Shown here: one piece after another, positions 42,670 to 51,945 of the stretch
Position numbering within the stretch: position 1 is the first letter of the stretch
How the letters are laid out: each line of letters opens with the position of its first letter
NCBI RefSeq assembly: GCF_004923315.1
Contig: NZ_CP039644.1
Span: 186,001 to 250,000, forward strand
From: Azospirillum sp. TSA2s
Lineage (GTDB): Bacteria; Pseudomonadota; Alphaproteobacteria; Azospirillales; Azospirillaceae
DNA: 64,000 nt
Reading direction: 5' to 3'
Notes under the pieces: model-generated
Seen by the model: the letters and a program-made list of their open reading frames with translations, nothing else
Database searches by the model: none
Told to the model about the DNA's origin: nothing
Made by a program: the position numbers and the translations under genes

Positions 42670-44874
42670 TCAGGGACGGACGGACAGAAGGCGCAGGGCA
42701 TTGGCGGTGACCAGCACGGTGGCGCCGGTGTCCGCCAGGATCGCGGGCCACAGCCCGGTGACGCCCAACACGGTGGTGAGCAGGAAGACAGCCTTCAAGC
42801 CCAAAGCCAATGCGATGTTTTGCCGTATGTTGGCCATGGTGCGGCGTGACAACGCCACCATCGCCGCCACGTCGCCGACCCGGCCGTGCAGGATGGCGGC
42901 GTCGGCCGTCTCCAGCGCCACGTCGGTGCCGCCGCCCATCGCGATGCCGACATTGGCGGCGGCGAGCGCCGGGGCGTCGTTGATGCCGTCGCCGACCTTC
43001 GCCACCCGCTGCCCATCGGCCTGGAGGCTGCGGACGATGCGCAGCTTGTCCTCCGGCAGCAGTTCGGCGTGTGCCGTCATGCCCAACGCTCCGGCGACCG
43101 CCCCGGCGGTCCGGGCATTGTCGCCGGTCACCATCAGCGAGCGGATGCCGGCGCGGTCCAGCGCCGCGATCCCGCTGTGGGCGTCGGGGCGCGGCTCGTC
43201 GCGCATGGCGATCAGACCGGCGGCGATGCCGTCCACCAGCAGGACGGAGACCGTCTTGCCCGCCTCGGCGAAGGCCCCGGCCTGCTCCGCCTGCGCAGGC
43301 CTCAGGGCGGATGCGGCGGCCTGGGGCGACAGCAGCGCCACCTCGCGGCCGGCCACCCGGCCGTTCAGGCCGGCGCCGGGGAGCGCCGTCACCTCACCGG
43401 CCGCGGGCGGGGCGATGCCGCGTTCTGCCGCCGCGGCCAGGATGGCGCGGGCCAGCGGGTGGCTCGACCCGGCTTCCAGCGCCGCGGCGTCGGCCAGCAA
43501 CTCCGCCTCGCTGCCGCCGAAGGGAATCAGGTCGGTGACGCGAGGCCGGCCTTCCGTCAGGGTGCCGGTCTTGTCGAAGGCGACGGTGGTGATGCGGCCC
43601 AACGCCTCCAGCACGGCGCCGCCCTTCAGCAGCAGCCCGCGCCGGGCGCCGTTCGACAGGCCGGCGGCGATGGCTGCCGGGGTGGAGATCACCAGCGCGC
43701 AGGGACAGCCGATCAACAGCACCGCCAGAGCGCGGTAGATCCACTCCGTCCAGCCGCCGTCGAAGGCCAGCGGCGGCACCAGGGCGACCAGCGCCGCCAC
43801 GCCGACGATGCCCGGCGTGTAGAAACGGGCGAAGCGGTCGATCAGCCGTTCGGTCGGAGCTTTGCTCGCCTGCGCCTCCTCCACCAGTCGGACGATGCGG
43901 GCGATGGTGTTGTCGCGCGCCGCGGCGGTGACGCGGACGCGCAGCGCGCCGTCGGCGTTGATGGTGCCGGCGAAGACCGCATCGCCCTCGCTTTTGGGCT
44001 TCGGCACGCTCTCGCCGGTGACGGGGGACTCGTCGACGGCGCTGCGGCCGGACAGCACGATGCCGTCGGCCGCCACCCGGTCGCCCGGCCGCACCAGGAT
44101 GACGGAGCCGACGGCCAGCCCGGTGGCGGGGACGGCCTGCGGGGCGGCGCCGTCCTGCTCCAGCAACGCCGTGTCGGGGACGAGTGCCGTCAGGCCGCGG
44201 ATGCCGGCCCGCGCCCGGCCGGCCGCCACCCCCTCCAGCAGTTCGCCGATCAGGAAGAGGACCAGGACCGTCGCCGCCTCCTCCACCGCACCGATCAGCA
44301 GGGCGCCGACGGCGGCGACCGTCATCAGCATCTCGATGGAGAAGGGGGTTCCGGCCCGTGCCGCCGCCAGGGCGCTACGCGCCACCGGGACCAGCCCGAC
44401 CATCAGCGCCAGCGGGAAGGCCCAGGGCTCCGTCGCCGGCACCAACAGGCCGAGCACCGTCGCGGCGGCCAGAGCCGCACCGGCCGCCACGGTCAGCCGG
44501 GCCTTGCGCCCGCGCCACCAGGACGCCTCATCCGCATCACCGTGGGAGTGGGAATGGGCCTCAGTCCCGCAGCATCCCCCGCCGCAAGCAGCATCCGGGC
44601 CGTCCGCGACCGGATCGGCGGGGGTGGCGCCATAGCCGAGCGCGGCCAGCGGGCGGACCACCGCGTCGGCACCCAGCGTGTCGTCGTGCGAGACGGCGAC
44701 CGTGCCGGCGGGCACCGACACCCGCACCTCGCGGACCCCCGGCACCCGGCGCAACGCCGTCTCGATCTTGGCGGCGCAGGATCCGCAATCCATGCCGGAA
44801 ACCCGGTAGCGGCTGGTGTGCAGGGCGGTGCCGGCCTGCGTACCGGACAGCGGTTCGGGACTGGATCCGTACAT
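42670..44874 (-). CDS. Heavy-metal P1B-type ATPase, Zn/Cd/Pb type likely
   Basis: A 734-residue metal efflux pump of the inner membrane. The N-terminal heavy-metal domain has GMDCGSCAAKIETALRRV, then a His-rich stretch SHSHGDADEAS before helix 1. The transport site CPCALVIS is near residue 390, the phosphorylation site DKTGTLTEGRPR near 433, and the hinge VGDGINDAPALAAANVG near 660. The CPC plus His-rich linker points to Zn/Cd/Pb (ZntA/CadA-like) rather than Cu. It is transcribed from a MerR-type promoter facing the regulator gene; the DUF411 gene follows. Confidence 0.9.
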   Translation of the reverse strand: MYGSSPEPLSGTQAGTALHTSRYRVSGMDCGSCAAKIETALRRVPGVREVRVSVPAGTVAVSHDDTLGADAVVRPLAALGYGATPADPVADGPDAACGGGCCGTEAHSHSHGDADEASWWRGRKARLTVAAGAALAAATVLGLLVPATEPWAFPLALMVGLVPVARSALAAARAGTPFSIEMLMTVAAVGALLIGAVEEAATVLVLFLIGELLEGVAAGRARAGIRGLTALVPDTALLEQDGAAPQAVPATGLAVGSVILVRPGDRVAADGIVLSGRSAVDESPVTGESVPKPKSEGDAVFAGTINADGALRVRVTAAARDNTIARIVRLVEEAQASKAPTERLIDRFARFYTPGIVGVAALVALVPPLAFDGGWTEWIYRALAVLLIGCPCALVISTPAAIAAGLSNGARRGLLLKGGAVLEALGRITTVAFDKTGTLTEGRPRVTDLIPFGGSEAELLADAAALEAGSSHPLARAILAAAAERGIAPPAAGEVTALPGAGLNGRVAGREVALLSPQAAASALRPAQAEQAGAFAEAGKTVSVLLVDGIAAGLIAMRDEPRPDAHSGIAALDRAGIRSLMVTGDNARTAGAVAGALGMTAHAELLPEDKLRIVRSLQADGQRVAKVGDGINDAPALAAANVGIAMGGGTDVALETADAAILHGRVGDVAAMVALSRRTMANIRQNIALALGLKAVFLLTTVLGVTGLWPAILADTGATVLVTANALRLLSVRP

Positions 44875-44919
44875 GGTGGAGGCTCCTCGATCATGGCCGG
44901 TTGCCGGCAGCTCTCCCGG

Positions 44920-44950
44920 AGCCTAAATCCTCCAGCGACTGGAGGATCAA
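44920..44950 (-). promoter_or_regulatory. MerR-type promoter/operator of the metal pump
   Basis: On the minus strand, -35 TTGATC and -10 TAGGCT are separated by 19 bases, the overlong spacing that MerR activators correct. The spacer holds a perfect dyad TCCTCCAG / CTGGAGGA (44928-44946) with a 3-bp centre. It lies 46 bases from the pump start and 8 bases from the regulator start, so it serves both. Confidence 0.8.
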
Positions 44951-44957
44951 GAGGGAA

Positions 44958-45413
44958 ATGCCGACCATGTCCAGCCTGCCCACCGCCTCACCCGCCGCCC
45001 TGAGCATCGGCACGCTCGCCAAACGGACCGGCGTGAAGGTCCCGACCATCCGCTATTACGAGAGCATCGGCCTGCTGCCGGAGGCGCCGCGCACCGGCAG
45101 CAACCGGCGCAGCTACGACGACGGGGTGGTCAACCGGCTGCGCTTCATCCGCCACGCCCGCGAGCTGGGCTTCGAGGTTGAGGCGATCCGCCAGCTGCTG
45201 GCAATGGCCGACGATCCGGGCCGGCCCTGCCGGGACGCCGACCAGTTGGCCCACACCCATCTGGCCGAGATCGAGTCCCGGATCGCCCGGCTGGAGGCCC
45301 TGCGCGACGAGGTGCGGCGGATGGTGGAGGGCTGCGCCCAGGGCCAGGTGCGCAGCTGCCACGTCATCGAGGTGCTGGCCGACCACGCCCATTGCCTGCA
45401 CGACCGGCATTGA
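44958..45413 (+). CDS. MerR-family metal-responsive regulator
   Basis: A 151-residue activator. HTH: LSIGTLAKRTGVKVPTIRYY and ESIGLLPEAPRTGSNRRSYD; dimerisation helix LAEIESRIARLEALRDEVR. Metal-site residues: Cys after DDPGRP, Cys in EGCAQGQ, and SCHVIEVLADHAHC with two more Cys and His. The first of these corresponds to the extra Cys of ZntR/CadR-type sensors, absent in CueR, so Zn, Cd or Pb is more likely than Cu. Divergent from the pump, with the operator between them. A second Met three codons on (44967) is possible. Confidence 0.88.
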   Translation: MPTMSSLPTASPAALSIGTLAKRTGVKVPTIRYYESIGLLPEAPRTGSNRRSYDDGVVNRLRFIRHARELGFEVEAIRQLLAMADDPGRPCRDADQLAHTHLAEIESRIARLEALRDEVRRMVEGCAQGQVRSCHVIEVLADHAHCLHDRH

Positions 45414-45684
45414 CGGAAAAGCCCCATCCGGGACGAAGCGCCGCAGCGGACAAATGCGCCCTATGACCTGCAGCCGGTTGCCCGGTGGACGGCGGCGTCT
45501 ATAGTCACGCTTATGCAGTGTCGAAACCATCCATGCTTCCGGACGGCGAACGCCACATTGGCCGTCACTTGGCCCATCACGGGGGGAAGCGGATCGACAT
45601 GGCGATGGCAGCGGGAACAGAGTCGGGAACAGGGTTTGTGATGCATGCGGGCGCGGCGGTAAGGGCGGATCGGAAGCGGGCGTC

Positions 45685-47928
45685 ATGCTGCAGCTTTTGA
45701 GAACCAACCGTCCGCTCCAGCGCATCGGGGCGCTCGGCGTGGCCGTGCTGGCGGTGCTGTGCGGCGGTACCGCGATCGTCCTGAACCGGCTGCATGACGA
45801 GACGCTGGCCGAAGCCACGCTGGGCCTGCGCACGCTCAACGCCTCGCTGGCCGAGCAGACGGCCCGCGCCATCGAAGGGATCGACCTGACCGTCGGCGGA
45901 ATCGCCGAGCAGATTCCGCTTGAGAACCGGCGCAGCCTCGAAGTCTTCAAGCGGCTGCGCTTCGAGCGGCAGGTTTATGAGATCCTGAAGGCCAAGGCGT
46001 CCAGCCTGCCGCAGATGGAGGCCCTGAGCCTGGTCGCCGCCGACGGCAATCTGGTGAATTTCACCCGCCAGTTCCCGGCTCCGACACTCGACCTGTCCCA
46101 GCGCGACTATGTCCTGGCGCTCAAGGATGCCGATCCCGGACAGGCCTATGTCAGCCGCCCGACAAAGAGCATGGTCACCGGGGAGTGGACGCTCTACATC
46201 GCGCGGCGCGTGAACACCCCCGACGGCGGGCTGGCCGGTCTGGTGGTCGGGGCCATCCGCCTGTCCTATTTCGAGCAGTTCTACCGCAGCCTGCATGTCG
46301 AACCGGGCAGCGGCTTCAGCCTGTGGTGGCGCGACGGCATGCTGCTGGCACGTTTCCCGCCGGTGCCCGAAAAAGTCGGGACCATCGCCACCAGCCCCGG
46401 CGTCGCCGAACAGATCGCCCGTTTCGACACCGGCACCTACGCAACGCCGCGCTCGATCGACGGCAAGGACCGCATCCTGTCCTTCCAGGTCCTGCGCAAC
46501 TACCCGCTGGTCGTCGGGGTCAGCCGGACGCGGACGGAGATCCTGGCCCGCTGGAAGAGTCAGGCGGTTGTCATCGCCGGCGCCGGGCTGGTCAGCGCGG
46601 TGGCGCTCGCCCTGATGCTGTGGGCGATGGCGCGCCAGTTCCTGGCCTACGAGACCGCCAACCGCGCGCTCAGCGAGCGCCGGCAGGCGGTCGAGGCCCG
46701 CGACGAGGCGGAGGAGCATGTCCGCCAGTTGCAGAAGATGGAAGCGCTGGGCCAGCTGACCGGCGGCGTCGCCCACGACTTCAACAATTTGCTGCAGGCG
46801 GTGCGCTCCAGCCTGCACATGCTGGAGGCCGGCGGCGAGCTGCGCGGGGCGGAGAGCCGCCGGGCGGTGGAGGTGGCAAGCCAGGCGGTCGACCGCGGCG
46901 CCACCCTGACCCAGCACCTGCTGGCCTTCGCCCGCCGCCAGCGGCTGGCCCCGGCGCCGGTCGACCTCGGCGCCCAGGTGGCAGGGATGGCGACGCTGCT
47001 GGAACGCACGCTGGGCGGCGCCATCCGCATCCGCATCGACCGCGACGCCGGCGTGCCGCCGGCGCTGGTCGATCCCCACCAGTTCGACATCGCCCTGCTG
47101 AACCTCGCCATCAACGCCCGCGACGCCATGCCGGACGGCGGCACCCTGACCATCGCCGTGACCAGCCTGTCGGTGGAGATGGGAAAGGACGCGGAGACGG
47201 GGACGGGCGACGGGATCTCTCCCGCCGTGGCACCCTCTCTGGCGCCAGGCGGCTATGTCGCCGTGACCGTGCGCGACAGCGGCACCGGCATGCCGCCGGA
47301 CGTGCTGGCGCGGGCCTGCGACCCCTTCTTCACCACCAAGCCGGTCGGGCAGGGCAGCGGTCTGGGGCTGAGCATGGTGCATGGACTGACCGCGCAGTCC
47401 GGCGGCGGCATGCGCCTGGAAAGCCATCCCGGCCTCGGCACCGCGGTGACGCTGTACCTGCCCTACGCCCCGGTTCCGGCGGACGGCGGGTCGGACGCGC
47501 CCGACGAGACCGCCGCCGGAAACCGGCCGTCGCCCGTGCCGTCCGCCGCCCTGTCCGACGCCCAGGCCGCCACCGTGCGCGTGCTGCTGGTCGAGGACGA
47601 CGCCCTGGTCCGCATGGCGAATGCGGCGGTGCTGGACGAGGCCGGCATCATGGTGTCGGAGGCCTCCAGCGGCGAGGAGGCTTTGGTGCTGCTGGAGGCG
47701 GACGAGGGGATCGGCGTCCTGGTCACCGACTTCGCCATGCCCGGCATGACCGGCGCCGACCTGACCCGCCTCGTCCGCCGTCACCGCCCCGGCCTGCCGG
47801 TCCTGATCGTCACCGGCTATGCCGAGAAGGCGGTGCTGCAGGATCTGGGGCGCGAGCCCGGCATCCGCATCCTGTCCAAGCCGATCCCGCCGGCGGCCCT
47901 GATCGGGCACATCATGGAGGCGCTTTAG
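45685..47928 (+). CDS. Hybrid sensor histidine kinase with extracytoplasmic sensor
   Basis: A 747-residue membrane kinase. A first helix at about 13-33 and a second at about 294-314 bracket a Cache-like periplasmic sensor (about 40-285: NFTRQFPAPTLDLSQRDYVL, GLVVGAIRLSYFEQFYRSL). Then a coiled segment, HisKA with GGVAHDFNNLLQA (His near 362), ATPase with LNLAINARDAMPDGG, GSGLGLSMVHG, and a C-terminal receiver with Asp near 681 in VTDFAMPGMTG. The final receiver would take part in an internal phosphorelay. It is convergent with dacA (10-bp gap). Ligand unknown. Confidence 0.88.
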   Translation: MLQLLRTNRPLQRIGALGVAVLAVLCGGTAIVLNRLHDETLAEATLGLRTLNASLAEQTARAIEGIDLTVGGIAEQIPLENRRSLEVFKRLRFERQVYEILKAKASSLPQMEALSLVAADGNLVNFTRQFPAPTLDLSQRDYVLALKDADPGQAYVSRPTKSMVTGEWTLYIARRVNTPDGGLAGLVVGAIRLSYFEQFYRSLHVEPGSGFSLWWRDGMLLARFPPVPEKVGTIATSPGVAEQIARFDTGTYATPRSIDGKDRILSFQVLRNYPLVVGVSRTRTEILARWKSQAVVIAGAGLVSAVALALMLWAMARQFLAYETANRALSERRQAVEARDEAEEHVRQLQKMEALGQLTGGVAHDFNNLLQAVRSSLHMLEAGGELRGAESRRAVEVASQAVDRGATLTQHLLAFARRQRLAPAPVDLGAQVAGMATLLERTLGGAIRIRIDRDAGVPPALVDPHQFDIALLNLAINARDAMPDGGTLTIAVTSLSVEMGKDAETGTGDGISPAVAPSLAPGGYVAVTVRDSGTGMPPDVLARACDPFFTTKPVGQGSGLGLSMVHGLTAQSGGGMRLESHPGLGTAVTLYLPYAPVPADGGSDAPDETAAGNRPSPVPSAALSDAQAATVRVLLVEDDALVRMANAAVLDEAGIMVSEASSGEEALVLLEADEGIGVLVTDFAMPGMTGADLTRLVRRHRPGLPVLIVTGYAEKAVLQDLGREPGIRILSKPIPPAALIGHIMEAL

Positions 47929-47938
47929 GAAGCCCGCG

Positions 47939-49156
47939 TTACCGGCCCTGCAGCGGGAAGCAGCCGCGTCCGGCCGTCTTCAGGGCGCTGCAGGCCGCGT
48001 CGGCGGTGGCGGCGGGGAATCCGGTCAGGCGGGCCTTGTAGAGACCGCCGGAGCGGACGATCGCGGGACTGGCGCCGGCCGCGAGGGGGCCCAAGCGCTT
48101 GGCCGTGTCGCGGGCGCTGCGCACCGCCGCGGCATGGCTGGCGAAGGCGCCGACCTGAATGGACCAGGAGCCGCCGTCGGGCTTTGCTACGGACTTTGTG
48201 GTGGCGGACTTTGTGGTGGCCGGCTTCATCGAAGGGACGGCAACGCTCACCGCCGTGCTGCGTTCGGCGGTCGAGGCGCTGTTTTTGGTAATCACCAGAT
48301 CCGGCTGCACGGGCGCCGGCCTGGACGGGCTGGTCGGGCGCTTGAAGCCGGCGTCCAGCAGGTCGGCGACCTGGGTGTCGCGGGCGGCGGCGCTGTGCCC
48401 GCCCATCACCACGGCGATCAGGCGGCGGCCGTCCCGCACCGCCGAGGCGGCAAGGTTGAAGCCGGACGCGGCGATGTAGCCGGTCTTGATGCCGTCCATG
48501 CCGGGATAGCGCGCCATCAGGCGGTTGTGGCCATAAACCGTATCGCCCTGCCAGTCGAAGCTGCGGCGCTTGAAATAGGCGTAATGTTTGGCATGGCGGC
48601 GGATCAGCGCCCGGGACAGGGTCGCCATGTCGCGCGCCGTCGTCCGCTGCAGCCGGTCGGGCAGGCCCGACGCGTTGCGGAACACCGTGTGGCGCATGCC
48701 GAGCCGGCGGGCACGCGCCGTCATCTTTTTGGCGAAGGCCGTCTCGCTGCCGCCCAGCGCCTCGCCCAGCACCACCGCGACGTCGTTGGCCGAGCGGGTG
48801 ACCAGCGCCAGGATCGCCTGCTCCACCGTGATGGTGCTGCCCGGCGCCAGCCACAGCCGCGACGGCGGCATCGACGCGGCATGCCGCGACACCACGAGGC
48901 TCTGGTTCAGCCGCAGCGTGCCGCGGTCCAGCGCCTCGAAGGTCAGCATCAGCGTCATCATCTTGGTCAGCGAGGCCGGGTAGGTCAGCCGGTCGGCATT
49001 GCGCGCCCGCAGGACCTTGCCGCTGTCCGCATCCATCAGGATCTCCGCGGCGACCGGGGTCCAACCCTTTTTGGCCGAGGCCGGCAGGGGCGCCAGCAGG
49101 ACCGCGAGAACGGTCAGGGAGAGCAGCAGCGTCGAAGCGCGGGCGAGCAGGGGCAT
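47939..49156 (-). CDS. D-alanyl-D-alanine carboxypeptidase with SPOR domain
   Basis: A 405-residue periplasmic PBP5/6-like enzyme that trims peptidoglycan pentapeptides. Signal peptide: LARASTLLLSLTVLAVLLAP, cleaved near ASAKK. Catalytic motifs: SLTK (PASLTKMMTLMLTFEALD), SAN (TRSANDVAVVLGEAL), and KTG (GIKTGYIAASGFNLAASA). The C-terminus (from about 330) is a SPOR domain, WSIQVGAFASHAAAVRSARD to RLTGFPAATADAACSAL, which binds denuded septal glycan and targets the enzyme to division sites. Linker has repeats KPATTKSATTKSVAKP. Confidence 0.92.
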   Translation of the reverse strand: MPLLARASTLLLSLTVLAVLLAPLPASAKKGWTPVAAEILMDADSGKVLRARNADRLTYPASLTKMMTLMLTFEALDRGTLRLNQSLVVSRHAASMPPSRLWLAPGSTITVEQAILALVTRSANDVAVVLGEALGGSETAFAKKMTARARRLGMRHTVFRNASGLPDRLQRTTARDMATLSRALIRRHAKHYAYFKRRSFDWQGDTVYGHNRLMARYPGMDGIKTGYIAASGFNLAASAVRDGRRLIAVVMGGHSAAARDTQVADLLDAGFKRPTSPSRPAPVQPDLVITKNSASTAERSTAVSVAVPSMKPATTKSATTKSVAKPDGGSWSIQVGAFASHAAAVRSARDTAKRLGPLAAGASPAIVRSGGLYKARLTGFPAATADAACSALKTAGRGCFPLQGR

Positions 49157-49266
49157 CGTCTCAGGTCCGGCGGTTGGTGCAGCCCCGCTGCGGCGCGGGC
49201 GCTGTCGGCGTTGCGGGTTCCCCCTTTAAAGCGGGACGGGGCGGGATGGCCGCCGGGCGGCCGGCA

Positions 49267-50922
49267 TCATCCGTCGGACAGCATCGAACGGACCATGGCG
49301 CGGAAGGCATCGACCGCCACCGGCTTGGCCAGCATGCGCATGTTGCGGCCAAGCCCATCCTCGCCATCGCCGGGCCTGTCGTCCAGGGCTTGGAAGGCAT
49401 AGCCGGTCAGGAACAGCACCTTCAGATCGGGATAATGCGCCTGCGCCGCCTCCGCCAGCTGGCGGCCGTTCAGGCCGGGCAGCCCGACATCGGTCACCAG
49501 CAGGTCGACCGGCGGTAGCAGGTCGACCTGCGGTCTGGGGCCTTCCCGCCCGGCCGCGGCCTCGCTCAGCCGGGCAAGCGCCGTGGTGCCGTCGGCGGCC
49601 TCCAGCACGGTGTAGCCGTCGCCCTCCAGCACCTCCACCAGCAGCATGCGGACCAACCCCTCGTCCTCCACCACCAGCACCGTGCCCCGCCCGGCGCGGC
49701 CGGTGGGCGGGGTGGGGGCGGCGGCGGGGGCAGGGGTGGGGGCTGCCTGCTCGGCGGCGGCGGCATGGTCGCGCGGCAGGTGGAGATGCACCGCGGTGCC
49801 GCGGCCGACCGCGCTGTCGATGCGGACGAAGCCGCCGGACTGGCGGGCGAAGCCGTAGAGCTGGCTCAGCCCCAGCCCGGTGCCCTGGCCGATCGGCTTG
49901 GTGGTGAAGAAGGGCTCGAAGACGCGGGCCAGCACGTCCGGCGGCATGCCGGTGCCGCTGTCGCGCACGGTCAGCACGGCATAGTCGCCGGGCTCCACCC
50001 CCGGTTCGTTGGCGAGATCGGCCGGCCGCAGGCTGGCGTTGGCGGTCTCCACCGTTACCGATCCGCCGTCGGGCATGGCGTCGCGGGCGTTGATGACCAG
50101 ATTCAGCAGGGCGCTCTCGATCTGGTTCACATCGGCATGGACCGGCCACAGCGGCTCCGCCAACCGGCGCTCCAGCCGGATCTCCTCGCCCACCGAGCGG
50201 CCCAGCAGGTCCCACAGCCCGACCACCAGCATATTCAGGTCGGCGCGCTCCGGCTTCAGCGGCTGGCGCCGGGCGAAGGCCAGCAGGCGCCGGGTCAGGG
50301 TGGCGGCCCGGTCCACGGCGGCGCGGGCGGTGGCGGCGAAGGGGGCGACGTCGGTGCGGCCGGCCGACAGCCGCTGCTCGATCAGCTCCAGGCTGCTGCT
50401 GATCGCCTGCAGCAGGTTGTTGAAGTCGTGGGCGACCCCGCCGGTCAGCTGGCCGACCGCCTCCATCTTCTGCGCCTGGGCCAGGGCCTCGCGCGCTTCG
50501 TCCAGCGCCTGTTGGGCCTTGCGGCGTTCGGTGATGTCGCGGGTGACCTTGGCGAAGCCGCGCAAGGTTCCGGTCTCGTCGCGGATGGGGTCGATGACGA
50601 CGCTGGCCCAGAAGCGGGTGCCGTCCTTGCGCAGGCGCCAGCCTTCCGCCTCGAACTTGCCCTCCGACAGGGCGGTGGCGAGCGCGCGCTGCGGCATGCC
50701 GGCGGCGCGGTCCTCTTCGGTATAGAAGCTGGAGAAGTGCCGGCCGATGATCTCGTCGGCGGCATAGCCCTTCATCCGGGCCGCCCCCGCATTCCAGCTG
50801 CGGACGACGCCGGTGGGATCGAGCATGAAGATGGCGTAGTCGACCACGCTCTGGACCAGCAGGCGGAACTGCCGTTCGCCGGAGATGGGTTCCCAGGCGG
50901 GCGCGACACGTTCGTCCTTCAT
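49267..50922 (-). CDS. PAS-domain hybrid histidine kinase (cytoplasmic)
   Basis: A 551-residue soluble kinase with no membrane helix. PAS domain about 15-135 (YAIFMLDPTGVVRSWNAGAA, RKDGTRFWASVVIDPIRDET, RGFAKVTRDITERRKAQQAL). HisKA GGVAHDFNNLLQAISSSLEL (His near 166), ATPase LNLVINARDAMPDGG and GTGLGLSQLYGF, Ala/Pro linker, C-terminal receiver LLVTDVGLPGLNGRQLAEA. The start at 50922 (KDERVAP) is preferred to an upstream in-frame Met because the upstream residues are not family-like. It shares the GGVAHDFNNLLQ box with the kinase across dacA. Confidence 0.85.
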   Translation of the reverse strand: MKDERVAPAWEPISGERQFRLLVQSVVDYAIFMLDPTGVVRSWNAGAARMKGYAADEIIGRHFSSFYTEEDRAAGMPQRALATALSEGKFEAEGWRLRKDGTRFWASVVIDPIRDETGTLRGFAKVTRDITERRKAQQALDEAREALAQAQKMEAVGQLTGGVAHDFNNLLQAISSSLELIEQRLSAGRTDVAPFAATARAAVDRAATLTRRLLAFARRQPLKPERADLNMLVVGLWDLLGRSVGEEIRLERRLAEPLWPVHADVNQIESALLNLVINARDAMPDGGSVTVETANASLRPADLANEPGVEPGDYAVLTVRDSGTGMPPDVLARVFEPFFTTKPIGQGTGLGLSQLYGFARQSGGFVRIDSAVGRGTAVHLHLPRDHAAAAEQAAPTPAPAAAPTPPTGRAGRGTVLVVEDEGLVRMLLVEVLEGDGYTVLEAADGTTALARLSEAAAGREGPRPQVDLLPPVDLLVTDVGLPGLNGRQLAEAAQAHYPDLKVLFLTGYAFQALDDRPGDGEDGLGRNMRMLAKPVAVDAFRAMVRSMLSDG

Positions 50923-51100
50923 AACAACGACTTTCCGGAACAAAGGGGGAAGCAAACTTCCCAATGATCCGCGCTCGATACCGACAGGGTCAATAACCCA
51001 ATACGAATATCCAGGTATTATTCCGCCGCATTACGCGGAATTTGCCGGGAGTTGTCCGGCGCAATTTGGGGCGGGATTTGCAGTCATCAGGGGAAAGGGG

Positions 51101-51120
51101 CGGGGCGGCGCACCGCCCCG
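51101..51120 (-). terminator. GC hairpin after infC
   Basis: Perfect 8-bp stem CGGGGCGG / CCGCCCCG with a CGCA loop, 23 bases beyond the infC stop on the infC strand. No T-run. A candidate transcript end for infC, which has no co-directional ribosomal gene after it in this window. Confidence 0.45.
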
Positions 51121-51142
51121 CGGGTTCCCTTTTGGCCAGGGC

Positions 51143-51676
51143 TCAGCGCGGAGCCAGCACCATGACCATCATACGACCTTCAACCCGGGGCATCTGCTCG
51201 ACCTTGGCGATGTCCTGGAGCTGGTCGCGCACGCGGACGAGCACGTTCAGACCGAGATCCTGGTGCGCCATCTCGCGACCGCGGAAGCGCATGGTCATCT
51301 TGACCTTGTCGCCTTCCTCGATGAAGCGGATGGCGGAGCGCATCTTCACGTCATAGTCGTGATCGTCGATGTTCGGCCGAAGCTTGATTTCCTTCAGCTC
51401 GATAATCTTCTGCTTCTTCCGCGCCTCGTTGGCCTTCTTCTGCTCCTCGAAACGGAACTTGCCGTAATCGAGGATCTTGCAGACAGGCGGATCCGCCTGG
51501 GGCGCCACTTCGACGAGGTCGAGGTCGGCATCCGCAGCGGCTTCCAGCGCTTGGCGGAGCGGCACCACGCCGACCATCTCGCCGTCGGCGCCGACGAGGC
51601 GGACCATACGGGCGGTGATTTCACGGTTGAGGCGCGGGCCTTCGCGGACGGGGTCCGCGTCGTAGAGCTTGGCTAT
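51143..51676 (-). CDS. infC: Translation initiation factor IF-3, AUA start
   Basis: A 177-residue factor that binds the 30S subunit and checks start codons. Family text: [79 protein letters not shown] and [18 protein letters not shown]. The first in-frame ATG (51607) would remove 23 conserved residues. Upstream, AGGAG stands 6 bases before ATA (51676), followed by [15 protein letters not shown]-3 genes usually use rare starts (AUU/AUC/AUA) for self-control, so the AUA start is the best choice. No thrS, rpmI or rplT adjoins here. Confidence 0.93.
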   Translation of the reverse strand: MAKLYDADPVREGPRLNREITARMVRLVGADGEMVGVVPLRQALEAAADADLDLVEVAPQADPPVCKILDYGKFRFEEQKKANEARKKQKIIELKEIKLRPNIDDHDYDVKMRSAIRFIEEGDKVKMTMRFRGREMAHQDLGLNVLVRVRDQLQDIAKVEQMPRVEGRMMVMVLAPR

Positions 51677-51732
51677 GGTGATCTCCTGTGGTCGTGGAGG
51701 GGTAGAAAGGGGCTAAGCCCGGGTCGAGAGGC

Positions 51733-51945
51733 TCAGCCCAGGATGTCGAGCACAATCTGCCGCACTTCGCTCCGGGTCAAGCCGGACGGCTCCGGATCGG
51801 AGCGGAAATCGGCCTTTTTGCCCTCAACTGCGGCGAATTGGCCAGCAGAGAGGCGGTTCGAGGCCAGCTGGGCCGGCATAAGCGCGGGCTGGGCGGTGAA
51901 ATGGCCGGTGGAATGCGAAAGGGCGGAAACGATCGGGGTCGTCAT
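51733..51945 (-). CDS. Small hypothetical protein
   Basis: A 70-residue soluble protein. The start at 51945 (MTTPIVSALSHSTG) has GGAGG at 8 bases. Sequence includes PALMPAQLASNRLSAGQFAA and ends GLTRSEVRQIVLDILG, a helical tail. It lies upstream of infC (57-bp gap, same strand), possibly in one transcript. No family recognised. Confidence 0.65.
   Translation of the reverse strand: MTTPIVSALSHSTGHFTAQPALMPAQLASNRLSAGQFAAVEGKKADFRSDPEPSGLTRSEVRQIVLDILG

Noticed and set aside
42886..45003. 705-residue frame opposite the P1B-ATPase
   Set aside because: Antisense shadow of a full-length recognised ATPase; no family resemblance.
45577..47910. 777-residue frame opposite the first hybrid kinase
   Set aside because: Shadow of a gene with complete kinase and receiver motifs on the plus strand.
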